DNA from: Adhaeretor mobilis | GTDB lineage: Bacteria > Planctomycetota > Planctomycetia > Pirellulales > Lacipirellulaceae | Length of the DNA: 64,000 nucleotides | Reading direction: 5' to 3' | Assembly: GCF_007741515.1 (NCBI RefSeq) | Contig: NZ_CP036263.1 | Location: 4,947,178-5,011,177 of the forward strand | In this document: piece after piece, positions 54,164 through 64,000 of the stretch | How the letters are laid out: every line of letters starts with the position of its first letter | How positions within the stretch are numbered: position 1 is the stretch's first letter | The notes under the pieces: model-generated | Databases searched by the model: none | The model's input: the letters and a program-made list of their open reading frames with translations, nothing else | What the model was told of the DNA's origin: nothing | Made by a program: the position numbers and the translations under genes

Positions 54164-54552
54164 GCACTGTCACTTTGTGGCTCTAAAAACCCGGAGTTTG
54201 GGGAAATCCGCCTGCTGTTTGTGTCTTGCCTACATGTGTGCGACAATTGATGAAGTTGACCCGAAATGTATTGGGTCTCCCAAACGGTAACCCTTATATG
54301 GAGAACTGATTTCGCTTAAGGAAGTCGGCTGGCCGCTCGTCAATACTCTTATCTTGTTTGATCTGCCAGAAGGCGCTCGTGTTTTCTTCCACCTCAGGTG
54401 ACGTAATAGTCGTGCTAGGTGGGAGAAAACGCCAGCGCCTTTTTGCCTGCGTTGATGAAGGAGATCCGTAAGGTAAGTCCAGACTCCGACGGAGATCTCA
54501 GCAGCAGGAAATTGCTGCGAAGTCGATTCGACCTACATTGAAAGACCATTTC
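54164..54552. other. Divergent gap upstream of the giant gene
   Basis: These 389 bases lie between the sulfatase frame and the giant gene, transcribed apart. No gene or clear promoter box was recognised. Confidence 0.4.
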
Positions 54553-57500
54553 ATGTCTCGCATGCGACTCTTTGAGTGGCTTAACAGCCATCGCAACTTC
54601 CGCTTCAATAATCTCCCTCGCCACGATCGACGTCTAGGGTTCGAGCCGCTTGAAGCTCGCCACCTATTAGCAACCTTCATGGTAACCAACACCAACGACA
54701 GTGGTGCCGGTTCACTTCGCGAAGCGATGAGCGATGCTAACACAACTGCCAATGTCGGAGGAATCGACGAGATCCACTTTAGCATTGGATCGGGCACGCA
54801 ATCGATTCAGCCTCTGAGCCCGTTACCGACCATCACCGACCCCGTGGCGATTCTTGGCAATACGCAACCAGGTTTCACCGGGGTGCCCCTGATCGAGCTG
54901 GATGGCGCATCGCAAGTTTCCGGTGCCGGGTTAAGGATCGACTCGGGAGGTTCCGAAATCCGAGGCATGGTTATCAACCGATTTTCGTCTCATGGAATCG
55001 TTCTTGAATTCGGTGGTGGCAACCAAGTGACCGGCAACTATGTGGGAATGAATTCCACGGGGCAGACGATACTCGAGAATGAAGGGAATGGGATCATTAT
55101 CTTTGAGTCAAATGACAATGAGATTGGCGGAGTCCTTGAAGTAGAAAGGAACGTCATTTCCGGCAACGCTCTCAATGGAATAACGATAGTCAGCAGCTCG
55201 GGTACCAAGATCAAGGGAAATTATATCGGGCTCGACGCAGGAGACGGAATAGTTCGAGGCAACGAAGGCGATGGCATCGCGATCTTTCGATCGCCAAACA
55301 CTATAGTTGGTGGTGATAATCCTGGCGAAGGGAATGTCATCTCAGGCAATAAGGCCAATGGAATTGTCGTTTTTGGAACTGACTCAACCGAAAGTGTGAT
55401 CCAAGGAAATACTATTGGCTTAGATAGCACCGGGATGCTCTCCAGGGGCAACACAAGAGCGGGAGTCGTAATCACCCATGAAGAAGGACTTCCTGAGACG
55501 GGGGCTTCAAAAACGGCCATCGGCGGCTTTACGCCTGGGGCGGGGAACGTGATATCCGGGAACGGGCGGAGCGGGATCGAGCTGCTTCGCGTCCACGAGA
55601 ATGTCATTCAAGGAAACCGAATCGGCTTAACAAGTGATGGCTTAGGGGTGCGAGCGAATGGGATGAGTCAGGATGCTTCTTTCTCCCATGGCATCGATCT
55701 CTATGATTCTTTTGACAACTTCATTGGGGGCGACGATGACGATGATGGCGTGCTCGATGACATGATCTTGGCACGCAACTATATTGCAGGCAGTATCGAG
55801 TCGGGTATTAGTATCGCTGGCGCTGCTTCATCGGGGAACGTAGTCCGCGGTAATTATATTGGGACGGATATCAACGGCCTAGGTGCGAGTAGTACCTTCG
55901 GCAACGGGCTCTCAGGAGTACATATCGATACCGCGTCGAACAACACCATTGGCGGCGTCGAGCCCGGTGCGGGCAATCTGATCAGTGGCAATAAAGAAGG
56001 CATTCGCATCTCGGGCTCAACTTCCACCGCCAATGGCATCTACGGCAATGTTATCGGGCTAGACGAGCAGGGCGACAAACGGGGCAACGAGTTCGGTGGT
56101 GTCGTCATCGAAGGAGCCTTTGGGAATTTCATCGGCGCTTTCACTGGAACTCCTGGCACCAATCCAGGAAACGTGATCTCAGGAAACGACAGTCATGGTG
56201 TCATCATTCAGGGTGTTACGGCGAAGGAAAACATTGTCCTGGGGAATCTTATTGGCGTAAATTCTTCGGGTGAACCGGCGGGCAACGATGGTGACGGAGT
56301 GTTCATTGACAACGCGCCTGACAATCGGGTTGGCAATACCGATTTCATTTCCCTCAAAGGAATGAATGTCATCTCAAAGAATGTCGCAAATGGCATCCGT
56401 ATCGAGGGTATTTTGGCTTCAGGCAATCGTATCGCTGCCAATCACATCGGAGTTAATCTTGCCGGAACAGTTGCTGCCGGAAACCTTGGGCGGGGAGTCG
56501 CTATTATTGGTGCTCCCGATAACTTTGTCGAAGAGGGCAACGTCATCTCGGGCAATCTTAGTGCCGGAGTTGTCATTTCTGGCGCGCTGGCAATCGGGAA
56601 CGCGCTAACGGGCAATCTGATCGGCGTTGCCTCTAATGGCAATGATCCTCTCGGCAACTTATTGCACGGTATTTTTGTCACTCAGAATGCAAGCTCCAAC
56701 ATCATTGGAGATCCGGTCGGCGATGCGGGCAACGTTATTGCATTCAACGGCGTCGTGCTGGGATTACAAGGACATGGCGTCGTGATAGAGTCAGGTCTTT
56801 TTAACCAAATTCGAAAGAATAGTATCCACAGCAACAGTGGCCGAGGTATCGATCTTAACAACGATTCGTTTACGGTGAACGACCATCTCGATGTTGATGG
56901 AGGTGCAAATGCATCTCAGAATTTCCCTGTCGTCTCGAAGGTTGGATTTGCTGGGCCTGTCAAAACGATCACTTGGTCATTGACGGGGCCTGCGCTGGCG
57001 ACATTTACATTCGACTTTTTCGCCAGCGATTCCCTAGACCCTTCCGGATTTGGCGAGGGGAAAACCTATCTAAATACCCAAACCGCGATAGCCGATGACA
57101 ATGGCTTGGTCAGCCATACGACAGTGTTCGATTCGAGCGACCAGTATATTTCGGCAACTGCCACCGACGTGTTAGGCAACACTTCCGAATTCTCGATGGT
57201 CGACACCGATGGCGACGCCTTGGCCGACGCTTGGGAGCTGACAGGAATTGACTTCGACGAGAATGGTACGATCGATCTGCCGCTCAATTCCAATCCGAAT
57301 CATAAAGATATTTTCGTTGAGGTCGACGCGATGGTTGGTCGCGCGCCCGACCCCGGTGCCCTCACAGATGTCGTCGCAGCGTTCGCTTCGGCTCCAAACA
57401 CCCTGGTGCAGAATCCGGACGGTGAGAATGGAATCTTTCTGCACGCAGCGCTCGACGAGACGGACGTTTCGCTTTCTGCATTTCCTAATAAATGGATGGA

Positions 57501-60500
57501 AGCTAGCGTTGTAAAGTTGGCCCAGTTCGGCACCGAGGCAGAACGAGACGATGCCAATGCGGCGAACATCCTAGCGGCAAAAGGACTGACCCACCGCTGG
57601 TCGATCTTTGCAGACACGCATTCTGGTGATAGCAGTGGTGGTTCGTCGGAGCCGTCAAGCAACGACTTTTTTGTCTCGCTGGGTTTATGGAGCACAACTC
57701 CAGGCGTACCTGGTGGCATGCCCGGCGGTACACACCAGCAACAAGCCGGCACCTTCATGCACGAACTGGGGCATACTTTGGGTCTCGGCCATGGGGGCGA
57801 TGATGCTATCAGATATAAGCCCAACTACCACAGTGTGATGAACTATATTTGGCAGACGCCCGGCCAAAAACTTCCGACAACTGGCCGCCCTACTAATGCC
57901 AACGAGCATGCCTACTTCGATAGTTGGGTCCTAGACTACTCACGCCAGGTCTTTCCTGATCTCGATCAGCTTAATCTCATCGAATCCGAGGGGATTGGAG
58001 GCGACCCAGGAAACACTGTGAGAATTCAGAGCACCAGCCGATATGTGAAAGAAGGCGGGCCTGTCGATTGGGACAAAGATGGCCTATTCAATGAGACGGT
58101 GCATGTTACCCTTACCCCGGATTGGAGGTTTGGACTCACGGGTCATGAGGATTGGTCGAATTTGCAGTATTATTTTGTCGAATCGAAAGACTTCGCCGAC
58201 GGGGCATCAACAACTAGCTCAGATAACGAATTGACCTTCGAATTGTGGCAGAGCCTGGTCGACTGGCACGCGCTACCCGGCGACTACAACCTTAGCGGCA
58301 CCGTCGATGCAGGGGACCTGACCGAGTGGCAGGACACCTACGGACAGGCCGCAATTTCTCCGTTCGCATACGCGGATGGCAACGGCAATAGCCTTATCGA
58401 TGGTGCCGACTTTCTGAGGTGGCAAAGGAACTTCGGTAGCGATATCGATGACCCCGGGCAACTTCAGTTTCTGCAACCCAGCTATACTGTCACTGAAACC
58501 GCTGGCGTGTTCAACGTGATCGTGGAACGAATCGGCGGGACCCAAGGCGCCATCACAGTTGACTATGAATTGGAAGACGGCACGGCCTTGTCCACTGAAG
58601 ATTACGTTGACGCCAGCGGGACATTATCTTTTGCTGACGGCCAAACGAGCCAGTTCATCAGCGTCGAGATTATCCACGACGAGTCGGCCGAGAGCGACGA
58701 GTATTTTAATATCACGCTGAGCAACCCCACAGGGGGCGCCTCGCTGGGCAATCCGTCAACCACAACCTTTACGATTAGCGAAACTGAACCGCCGATCGTA
58801 GTCACCAACATCAACGACTCGGGCGGCGGTTCCTTGCGCCGAGCAATTCAAACAGCTAATCTCCGACCCGGTGCCGATACGATCACGTTCGATGTCGGCA
58901 TATTCGCCACACCGCAAACAATTTCGCTGAACACGGGTGAAATCGCAATTAGCGAAGCGGTCACCATCGATGCGACGGCACTGGCGAATAACGTGACGAT
59001 CGATGCCAACTTGCTATCGCGTATTTTCAACATCACCACCACCACCGGCGATTTTCAGTTCAACGGCCTCACGCTCAAGGGCGGCCAAACTACCGGCTTT
59101 CATGCCAACTCCTCAGACAATACCTACAGTGGCGGAGCCATCCGATCGCTCACTACCGGGAATCTTACGTTGGATAGCAGCACGATTTCCGGGAACAGCA
59201 CTGCGGGATATTATGTTTCAGGAGGAGGGGTGTTCGCTGCTGGCGATGTCACGCTCACGAGCTCCACCATCAGCGGGAACAATAGTTATGGCTATGGCGG
59301 AGGGGTGTCTGCCGATGGCAATGTCACGCTCACCAACTCCACCGTCAGCGGGAACAGTAGTTATAGCAGTGGCGGAGGGGTGTCTGCCGATGGCAATGTC
59401 ACACTCACGGGCTCCACCGTCAGCGGAAACAGTGTTACAGGAAGTTATTCCTATGGCGGCGGGGTGTTTGCTGCTGGCGATGTCACCCTCACGGGCTCCA
59501 CGGTCAGCGGGAACAGCGGTGTTGACGATGGCGGTGGGGTGTTCGCCTTTGGCAATGTCACGCTCACAGGCTCCACGGTCAGCGGGAACAGCAGTTTTGG
59601 CGATGGCGGAGGGGTGTCTTCCTTTTTTGGCAATGTCTCGCTCACCAACTCCACGGTCAGCGGGAACAGTATTTCCGGATTTTATGCCTATGGCGGAGGG
59701 GTGTTCGCCCGTGGCAATATCACGCTCTCTCAAAGTACCGTCACGGACAACGAGGCGATCGGCACAACCGCAACCGGCGGTGGCATTCGGAACTTCAACG
59801 GTACGATCATCATCGATGGTTCGATCGTAGCTGGCAACACGGCTGGCGGCGGCATGGATGACATCCACCCAGGCACGGGCACGCTCAATGTCAACTTCAG
59901 CTTGATTGAACAGACCGGCCTGACGATCACCGGCACCAATAACATCATCGGGCAATCGGCAAGCCTGGCGCCACTCGCCGACAATGGCGGACCAACCCTG
60001 ACGCATGCCCTGCTCGCCGATAGCCCGGCGATCGACGCGGGCGACCCCAACCTTTTGTTCGACGCCAATGAGTTCGATCAACGTGGCGCGCCGTTTTTCC
60101 GCGTGTTTGACGATCCGGCGGTAGGCACGGGTCAGGACATGGGCGCCTACGAACGTCAGAACCTGCCCGGAACTCACATAGTGGTCGACACGTTCATGGA
60201 CGAGAACGATGGCGACTACAGCGCCGGCGATCTGAGCTTACGCGAGGCGGTCGAACTCGCCAACAGCAACGTGGGAGACCACACAATTACGTTCGACCCA
60301 GGGGTGTTCGCCACTCCGCAAACGATCTTGCTGACACTCGGTGAAATCGAGATTACCGAAGCGGTTACCATCGATGGCCCTGGGCAGGAACTGCTCACGA
60401 TCGACGCCCAGCAGCAGTCGCGCATCTTCCATATCACCGCCTTCACTGGTGTCAATGTCTTCGCTGGGGATTTTCTACTCGCCGGGCTCACCCTCACCGG

Positions 60501-61878
60501 CGGCCTGACGACGGGCGACAGTAACATATCCGGGGGATCTGCCTCGTCCGGCGGCGGCGCCATTCGAGTATCGAGAGGCCATCTCACCATTGACCAGAGC
60601 ACCATCAGTGGAAATAGCACGACGGGCCTCAACTCGAAAGGCGGCGGGATTCATACGTATTTTGCCGATGTGACGCTCACTAACAGCACGGTCAGCGGAA
60701 ACAGTACCGCCGGCGACGGCGCCCATGGCGGCGGCATCTCTTCGCACTTCGGCACGGTGACGCTCACCAACAGCACGGTCAGCGGAAACAGCACGACCGG
60801 AGACTATGCCTCTGGCGGCGGGATTCATAAGAGTGTCGGCGCGTTGAATCTGACCAACAGCACGGTCAGCGGAAACAGCACATCCGGTTACCGTGGCAGA
60901 GGCGGCGGGATCTCTACCAGTGGTGCTGAGGTGACTCTCACCAACAGCACGGTCAGCGGAAACAACACCGCCGGCCAGAATGCCAATGGCGGCGGGATAT
61001 TAACTTATGGCGCTATTGCGATGATCCATAGTACCATTACCGCCAATCACACCTATCATGCTATCTCGACCGGTGGGGGCATCTGGAGCTTCAACAACCC
61101 GATCACCATCACCAATTCGATCGTAACGGGCAACACGGCCGGCGACGGGATGGATGACATCCGCCCAGGTACAGGCGCGCTCGATATCGACTTCAGCCTG
61201 ATCCAGCAAACGGGGCTGACGTTCACAGGCACCGATAACATCATCGGGCAATCGGCCGACTTGGGGCCGCTTGCAGACAACGGCGGGCCAACCCAGACGC
61301 ATGCGTTGCTCGCCAGTAGCCCGGCGATCGACGCAGGTGATCCTAGTATTGTGTTTAACGTGAGCGAATTCGATCAACGCGGCGTCGGCTACGCTCGGGT
61401 AGAAAATGGTCGCATCGACATCGGTTCCTTCGAAAGTAGCGAGCCGATTGGTGCCTCTGCCAACTTCGATAGCGATGTCGTCGGGGGTGACTTCCTGGCT
61501 TGGCAGCGTGGCTGCGGTATTCAACTGCCGAATGCCCTGAAAGCCGATGGGGACACAGAAAATGACCTGGACGTGGAACTGGGATCCCACCTGCGCGGGA
61601 ATGACAGGAACTCTCAAGTGTTGTTGAGTGATGACCTTACTGCTGTCGCGATGGCTATGGAGTGGATAGGACAGACTTCCCTTGAAGTCGATCCTATTAC
61701 CGAGGATGAATCGACGCCGGATGGGGCGGCACTCGATGTGGTATTTACGTCGGATTACTCAATCCCAGTGTCTCCTGTTAGTGCGGACAGCGAAGCATTT
61801 CAAGCAAGGTCCGATGATGAGCATCAACGCGAGGTGACTTGGCTGTCGGGCGAGTTGTTGGAGCGAGTGTTTGGGTAG
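54553..61878 (+). CDS. Giant secreted beta-helix protein with metzincin-like, Calx-beta and dockerin-like domains
   Basis: From ATG 54553 the protein has 2441 residues; a TTG 15 bases earlier is less likely. The N-terminal LEARHLLA (33-40) is an LEPR-XLL-type motif of giant planctomycete proteins. Order of parts: a beta-helix of about 750 residues with repeated GNVISGN and G-I-x-I turns (40-790); a beta-rich link (about 800-880); a zinc-protease-like region with HELGHTLGLGH (H1070, E1071, H1074, H1080) and a Met-turn SVMNY; a dockerin-like pair (about 1243-1298); a Calx-beta domain (about 1309-1412); two further beta-helices (1416-1871, 1874-2296), each starting with an SLREA/SLRRA segment and ending with a choice-of-anchor Q-type NIIGQSA...SPAIDAGDP; and a last EF-hand-like stretch. 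It is likely a surface or secreted adhesin or polysaccharide-binding protein with peptidase activity. Confidence 0.85.
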   Translation: MSRMRLFEWLNSHRNFRFNNLPRHDRRLGFEPLEARHLLATFMVTNTNDSGAGSLREAMSDANTTANVGGIDEIHFSIGSGTQSIQPLSPLPTITDPVAILGNTQPGFTGVPLIELDGASQVSGAGLRIDSGGSEIRGMVINRFSSHGIVLEFGGGNQVTGNYVGMNSTGQTILENEGNGIIIFESNDNEIGGVLEVERNVISGNALNGITIVSSSGTKIKGNYIGLDAGDGIVRGNEGDGIAIFRSPNTIVGGDNPGEGNVISGNKANGIVVFGTDSTESVIQGNTIGLDSTGMLSRGNTRAGVVITHEEGLPETGASKTAIGGFTPGAGNVISGNGRSGIELLRVHENVIQGNRIGLTSDGLGVRANGMSQDASFSHGIDLYDSFDNFIGGDDDDDGVLDDMILARNYIAGSIESGISIAGAASSGNVVRGNYIGTDINGLGASSTFGNGLSGVHIDTASNNTIGGVEPGAGNLISGNKEGIRISGSTSTANGIYGNVIGLDEQGDKRGNEFGGVVIEGAFGNFIGAFTGTPGTNPGNVISGNDSHGVIIQGVTAKENIVLGNLIGVNSSGEPAGNDGDGVFIDNAPDNRVGNTDFISLKGMNVISKNVANGIRIEGILASGNRIAANHIGVNLAGTVAAGNLGRGVAIIGAPDNFVEEGNVISGNLSAGVVISGALAIGNALTGNLIGVASNGNDPLGNLLHGIFVTQNASSNIIGDPVGDAGNVIAFNGVVLGLQGHGVVIESGLFNQIRKNSIHSNSGRGIDLNNDSFTVNDHLDVDGGANASQNFPVVSKVGFAGPVKTITWSLTGPALATFTFDFFASDSLDPSGFGEGKTYLNTQTAIADDNGLVSHTTVFDSSDQYISATATDVLGNTSEFSMVDTDGDALADAWELTGIDFDENGTIDLPLNSNPNHKDIFVEVDAMVGRAPDPGALTDVVAAFASAPNTLVQNPDGENGIFLHAALDETDVSLSAFPNKWMEASVVKLAQFGTEAERDDANAANILAAKGLTHRWSIFADTHSGDSSGGSSEPSSNDFFVSLGLWSTTPGVPGGMPGGTHQQQAGTFMHELGHTLGLGHGGDDAIRYKPNYHSVMNYIWQTPGQKLPTTGRPTNANEHAYFDSWVLDYSRQVFPDLDQLNLIESEGIGGDPGNTVRIQSTSRYVKEGGPVDWDKDGLFNETVHVTLTPDWRFGLTGHEDWSNLQYYFVESKDFADGASTTSSDNELTFELWQSLVDWHALPGDYNLSGTVDAGDLTEWQDTYGQAAISPFAYADGNGNSLIDGADFLRWQRNFGSDIDDPGQLQFLQPSYTVTETAGVFNVIVERIGGTQGAITVDYELEDGTALSTEDYVDASGTLSFADGQTSQFISVEIIHDESAESDEYFNITLSNPTGGASLGNPSTTTFTISETEPPIVVTNINDSGGGSLRRAIQTANLRPGADTITFDVGIFATPQTISLNTGEIAISEAVTIDATALANNVTIDANLLSRIFNITTTTGDFQFNGLTLKGGQTTGFHANSSDNTYSGGAIRSLTTGNLTLDSSTISGNSTAGYYVSGGGVFAAGDVTLTSSTISGNNSYGYGGGVSADGNVTLTNSTVSGNSSYSSGGGVSADGNVTLTGSTVSGNSVTGSYSYGGGVFAAGDVTLTGSTVSGNSGVDDGGGVFAFGNVTLTGSTVSGNSSFGDGGGVSSFFGNVSLTNSTVSGNSISGFYAYGGGVFARGNITLSQSTVTDNEAIGTTATGGGIRNFNGTIIIDGSIVAGNTAGGGMDDIHPGTGTLNVNFSLIEQTGLTITGTNNIIGQSASLAPLADNGGPTLTHALLADSPAIDAGDPNLLFDANEFDQRGAPFFRVFDDPAVGTGQDMGAYERQNLPGTHIVVDTFMDENDGDYSAGDLSLREAVELANSNVGDHTITFDPGVFATPQTILLTLGEIEITEAVTIDGPGQELLTIDAQQQSRIFHITAFTGVNVFAGDFLLAGLTLTGGLTTGDSNISGGSASSGGGAIRVSRGHLTIDQSTISGNSTTGLNSKGGGIHTYFADVTLTNSTVSGNSTAGDGAHGGGISSHFGTVTLTNSTVSGNSTTGDYASGGGIHKSVGALNLTNSTVSGNSTSGYRGRGGGISTSGAEVTLTNSTVSGNNTAGQNANGGGILTYGAIAMIHSTITANHTYHAISTGGGIWSFNNPITITNSIVTGNTAGDGMDDIRPGTGALDIDFSLIQQTGLTFTGTDNIIGQSADLGPLADNGGPTQTHALLASSPAIDAGDPSIVFNVSEFDQRGVGYARVENGRIDIGSFESSEPIGASANFDSDVVGGDFLAWQRGCGIQLPNALKADGDTENDLDVELGSHLRGNDRNSQVLLSDDLTAVAMAMEWIGQTSLEVDPITEDESTPDGAALDVVFTSDYSIPVSPVSADSEAFQARSDDEHQREVTWLSGELLERVFG
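59158..59805 (+). repeat. In-gene tandem repeats, eight units
   Basis: Eight imperfect units of about 75-87 bases encode turns of the form VTLTxSTVSGNSxxxGGGVxAxGN. The DNA of neighbouring units is strongly alike (for example GGCTCCACGGTCAGCGGGAA recurs), so the array could expand or shrink by recombination. It forms part of the second beta-helix of the giant protein. Confidence 0.85.
60580..61101 (+). repeat. In-gene tandem repeats, six units
   Basis: Six imperfect units of about 84-90 bases encode VTLTNSTVSGNSTxGxxxxGGGI turns in the third beta-helix. AACAGCACGGTCAGCGGAAA is repeated four times. Sequence resembles the array at 59158-59805 but differs in codon choice, so the two arrays are older duplicates of each other. 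Confidence 0.85.
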
Positions 61879-62069
61879 GCAGAGGATCGGCTCGTTCCCG
61901 TAGAAGAACAATAAGTCGCCTGATGCATCGCAGATATGCCTGAAGCGTTTCGAGGACTCATTCCGTTCCAATTATACTGCCATTTGGCGGCAATTCATGC
62001 CAGCGTCGATAGCCTGAGAACACCGACAGTTGATGAGCACGTACCTCACAGCGAACAAGTCTACGGAAG

Positions 62070-63557
62070 TTAGCTTTCCCAGTTCATCGAGCGATCTACC
62101 GCTTGCTTCCAGCGGGATCGCAGTGCCGAAGACTGCTCGGCTGAGATTTGCGGCTCGAAACGAACATCAACGGCCCATTGGTTGGCGATTGTTTCGCAGT
62201 CTTTCCAAACCCCTGCGGCAAGACCAGCCAGATAGGCGGCCCCCAGCGCGGTAGACTCCGTAACGACGGGCCGTACGACGGAGATCTGCAACAGGTCGGC
62301 TTGGAACTGTAAGAGGTGCGCATTGACGCTCGCCCCCCCGTCGACACGCAATTCCCCCAGTTCGACACCCGAGTCGCTTTGCATGGCACCGACGAGGTCG
62401 GCCACTTGAAAAGCAATCGATTCGACCGCGGCCCGCGCGATGTGTGCTGCAGTGGTGCCGCCGGTGATACCGACGATCGTTCCGCGTGCGTAGGGGTCCC
62501 AGTGCGGAGCGCCGAGACCAGCAAAAGCAGGCACGACAAAGACGCCGCCATTATCCTTAACAGAATTAGCGAGCGCTTCCACTTCCGAAGAGCTCTTGAT
62601 GATGCCCAAGCCATCGCGAAGCCAACTCACGACTGCACCGCCGGTGAATACGCTCCCTTCAAGGGCGTACTCCAACTGGTCGCCCACTTGCCAGGCAACT
62701 GTGGTGAGCAGATTGTGCTCAGAAGTCACCGCTTCCGGGCCGGTGTTCATGAGCATGAAACAACCGGTGCCGTACGTGTTCTTCACGGATCCTGGCACAT
62801 AGCACGCTTGCCCGAACAACGCAGACTGTTGATCGCCGGCGATTCCGCCGATCTTGATTCCCTTGAGCTTATCCGAAGAGCTGACTTCGCCGTAGACTTC
62901 ACTCGAAGGACGTATCTCGGGCAGCAACGCACTCGGTACTCGGAAGCATTCGAGCAATTCATCGTCCCACTTGCCGGTATGAATGTTCATCAACAAGGTG
63001 CGCGAGGCGTTCGACACGTCGGTGATATGCAGCTTGCCACCAGTCAGATTCCAGATCAGCCAAGCGTCGATCGTGCCGCAAGCGAGCTCGCCCTGCACAG
63101 CTCGCTCGCGTGCTCCCGGCACCTTGTCCAAGATCCACGCGATTTTGGTGCCACTAAAATAAGGATCGAGCACGAGCCCTGTCTTCTTCTTGACAAGCGC
63201 CTCACGCCCTGCGTCTTTGAGTTCCTGACAGACCTTCGCAGTCCGTCGGTCCTGCCACACAATTGCTGGGTGGATCGGCGCTCCTGTCTTGCGATCCCAG
63301 ACGACGATGGTCTCTCGTTGATTGGTAATTCCCAGGGCCGCGATGTCAGCAGCTTGCACCCCATTGGACGCGAGCACCGCTTCTGTGACTTCCAACTGCG
63401 AAGCCCAAATTTCCTCTGGGTCGTGCTCTACCCAACCTGGTTGCGGGTAGTGCTGTTTAAATTCTTTCTGCTCGACGCCAACAATCTTTCCGTCATCAGA
63501 AAACAGGATTGCACGAGAGGAAGTCGTGCCTTGGTCTAAAGCAAGGATGAGGGCCAT
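62070..63557 (-). CDS. glpK: Glycerol kinase
   Basis: The 495-residue protein has the standard length and both FGGY signatures. The N-terminal phosphate-binding loop is [15 protein letters not shown], then [18 protein letters not shown] and AIVWQDRRT. The second half has [51 protein letters not shown], and [20 protein letters not shown]. It phosphorylates glycerol to glycerol-3-phosphate with ATP in the cytoplasm. The gene upstream on the same strand is a glycerophosphodiester phosphodiesterase, which releases glycerol-3-phosphate, so the two fit one pathway. No GlpF or GlpR gene is seen in the window. Confidence 0.97.
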   Translation of the reverse strand: MALILALDQGTTSSRAILFSDDGKIVGVEQKEFKQHYPQPGWVEHDPEEIWASQLEVTEAVLASNGVQAADIAALGITNQRETIVVWDRKTGAPIHPAIVWQDRRTAKVCQELKDAGREALVKKKTGLVLDPYFSGTKIAWILDKVPGARERAVQGELACGTIDAWLIWNLTGGKLHITDVSNASRTLLMNIHTGKWDDELLECFRVPSALLPEIRPSSEVYGEVSSSDKLKGIKIGGIAGDQQSALFGQACYVPGSVKNTYGTGCFMLMNTGPEAVTSEHNLLTTVAWQVGDQLEYALEGSVFTGGAVVSWLRDGLGIIKSSSEVEALANSVKDNGGVFVVPAFAGLGAPHWDPYARGTIVGITGGTTAAHIARAAVESIAFQVADLVGAMQSDSGVELGELRVDGGASVNAHLLQFQADLLQISVVRPVVTESTALGAAYLAGLAAGVWKDCETIANQWAVDVRFEPQISAEQSSALRSRWKQAVDRSMNWES

Positions 63558-63746
63558 CGAATTACCGATTGATAAGGAGGAAGTTGAGAAGGAGTTGCAC
63601 TGAAATTAGATAGGGTGGATTGCAGGAGCAATGAAGAACTCCGCATAGCAAAGACATCTCACATTTCGGCGCTATAGCACCGCAATACTTTGATTCACTA
63701 GGCTGCCCCCACTAACGCCCTCGGGCTGCTGCTAAAAGTCGTCTGG

Positions 63747-64000
63747 CTACTTGGCCGCAGGTTCGAGTGTCGGACTTGGTTTCAATGGAGCGTTTTCTAG
63801 TGAGCTCTCAAGTTGTTTCGCACTGGGCATTAACTGCTCCTGGGTCGCGTGTCGCAGAAGCTTGGGCACGTTTGTCGTTATTGATTCATAGCCGCTTTCT
63901 GCGAGCCGAATGGCTGCCTCGGGTTGATCAACGGTCCACGCATGGAGGCTCAGGCCGGCCTGTTGGCAGCGTAGGATAAATGCCTCATCATAGGCCGGTT
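63747..64000 (-). CDS. Glycerophosphodiester phosphodiesterase family protein, C-terminal part
   Basis: Read on the minus strand, a frame enters from the right edge and stops at TAG 63747-63749, showing 83 residues. It contains GLSLHAWTVDQPEAAIRLAE and then SGYESITTNVPKLLR, matching the last strands of the GDPD TIM barrel (usual form: G..V..WTVN....A..L...GVDGIITD.P). The final 30 residues are a polar tail. The start lies outside the window. These enzymes split glycerophosphodiesters into glycerol-3-phosphate and an alcohol, in keeping with the glycerol kinase gene downstream on the same strand. Confidence 0.75.
   Translation of the reverse strand, partial: PAYDEAFILRCQQAGLSLHAWTVDQPEAAIRLAESGYESITTNVPKLLRHATQEQLMPSAKQLESSLENAPLKPSPTLEPAAK

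Noticed and set aside
59158-59805. CRISPR-like array
   Set aside because: Units are in frame, of unequal length, and encode beta-helix turns; there are no constant repeats with unique spacers and no cas genes.
59218-60177. Long minus-strand frame (319 codons) across the repeat array
   Set aside because: It is antisense to the giant gene and its repetitive protein arises from the repeats of the true frame; there is no domain and no start signal.
62316-63539. Plus-strand frame of 407 codons
   Set aside because: It is antisense to glycerol kinase, which is conserved over its whole length.

Overview
The window reads as a chromosomal segment of a planctomycete, most likely of the Pirellulales. 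Family content supports this: three DUF1559 prepilin-like proteins, seven proteins ending in a PEP-CTERM anchor, many dockerin-like EF-hand pairs, a giant beta-helix protein with an N-terminal LEPR-XLL-type motif, sigma factors paired with FecR-type or small membrane proteins, and a sulfatase. No rRNA, CRISPR array or intact transposon is visible. One tRNA (Pro, CGG) is present.

Layout. 1-7592: the tail of a GldG-like ABC component and its DUF4340 partner, a DUF971 protein, a PaaK-like CoA ligase, a PQQ-propeller protein and a sigma-54 activator with FHA and GAF domains. 7860-10813: tRNA-Pro, a lipoprotein joining a tyrosine-phosphatase domain to a cytochrome-c-type tail, and a convergent OprO/P-type porin. 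11029-16330: an ECF42-type sigma factor with YCII, DUF1579, YCII-VOC and YdeI-like genes, flanked by decayed recombinase, DinB and HTH fragments; it looks like an acquired block. 16712-22736: a minus-strand operon with three GspF-type proteins, three pseudopilin-like proteins and a DUF1559 protein. 23113-24145: an ECF sigma factor overlapping a small membrane protein.

24629-41232 is the most coherent block: eleven plus-strand genes starting with an ECF sigma and a FecR/LamG protein. They continue through PEP-CTERM proteins, DUF1559, a small lipoprotein, a GH13 amylase carrying dockerin-like repeats and PEP-CTERM, a GH13 lipoprotein, and a maltodextrin ABC importer whose binding protein is fused to the first permease. 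I infer a starch or alpha-glucan capture, cleavage and uptake locus, working as a planctomycete counterpart of Sus/Mal systems. A second DUF1559 plus lipoprotein pair follows on the opposite strand.

43486-50469 holds PEP-CTERM proteins (three are paralogues), a gamma-glutamyltranspeptidase and an M14 peptidase. 50585-53944 has a Tat-type sugar isomerase/epimerase and a sulfatase-SGNH fusion. 54553-61878 encodes a protein of about 2441 residues with beta-helices, a metzincin-like protease motif and Calx-beta and dockerin domains. The window ends with glycerol kinase and the C-terminus of a glycerophosphodiester phosphodiesterase, so glycerol-3-phosphate metabolism is likely clustered there.

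Intergenic DNA carries several families of inverted or dispersed repeats, noted individually. All functional calls come from reading motifs and family resemblance; no database search was run.
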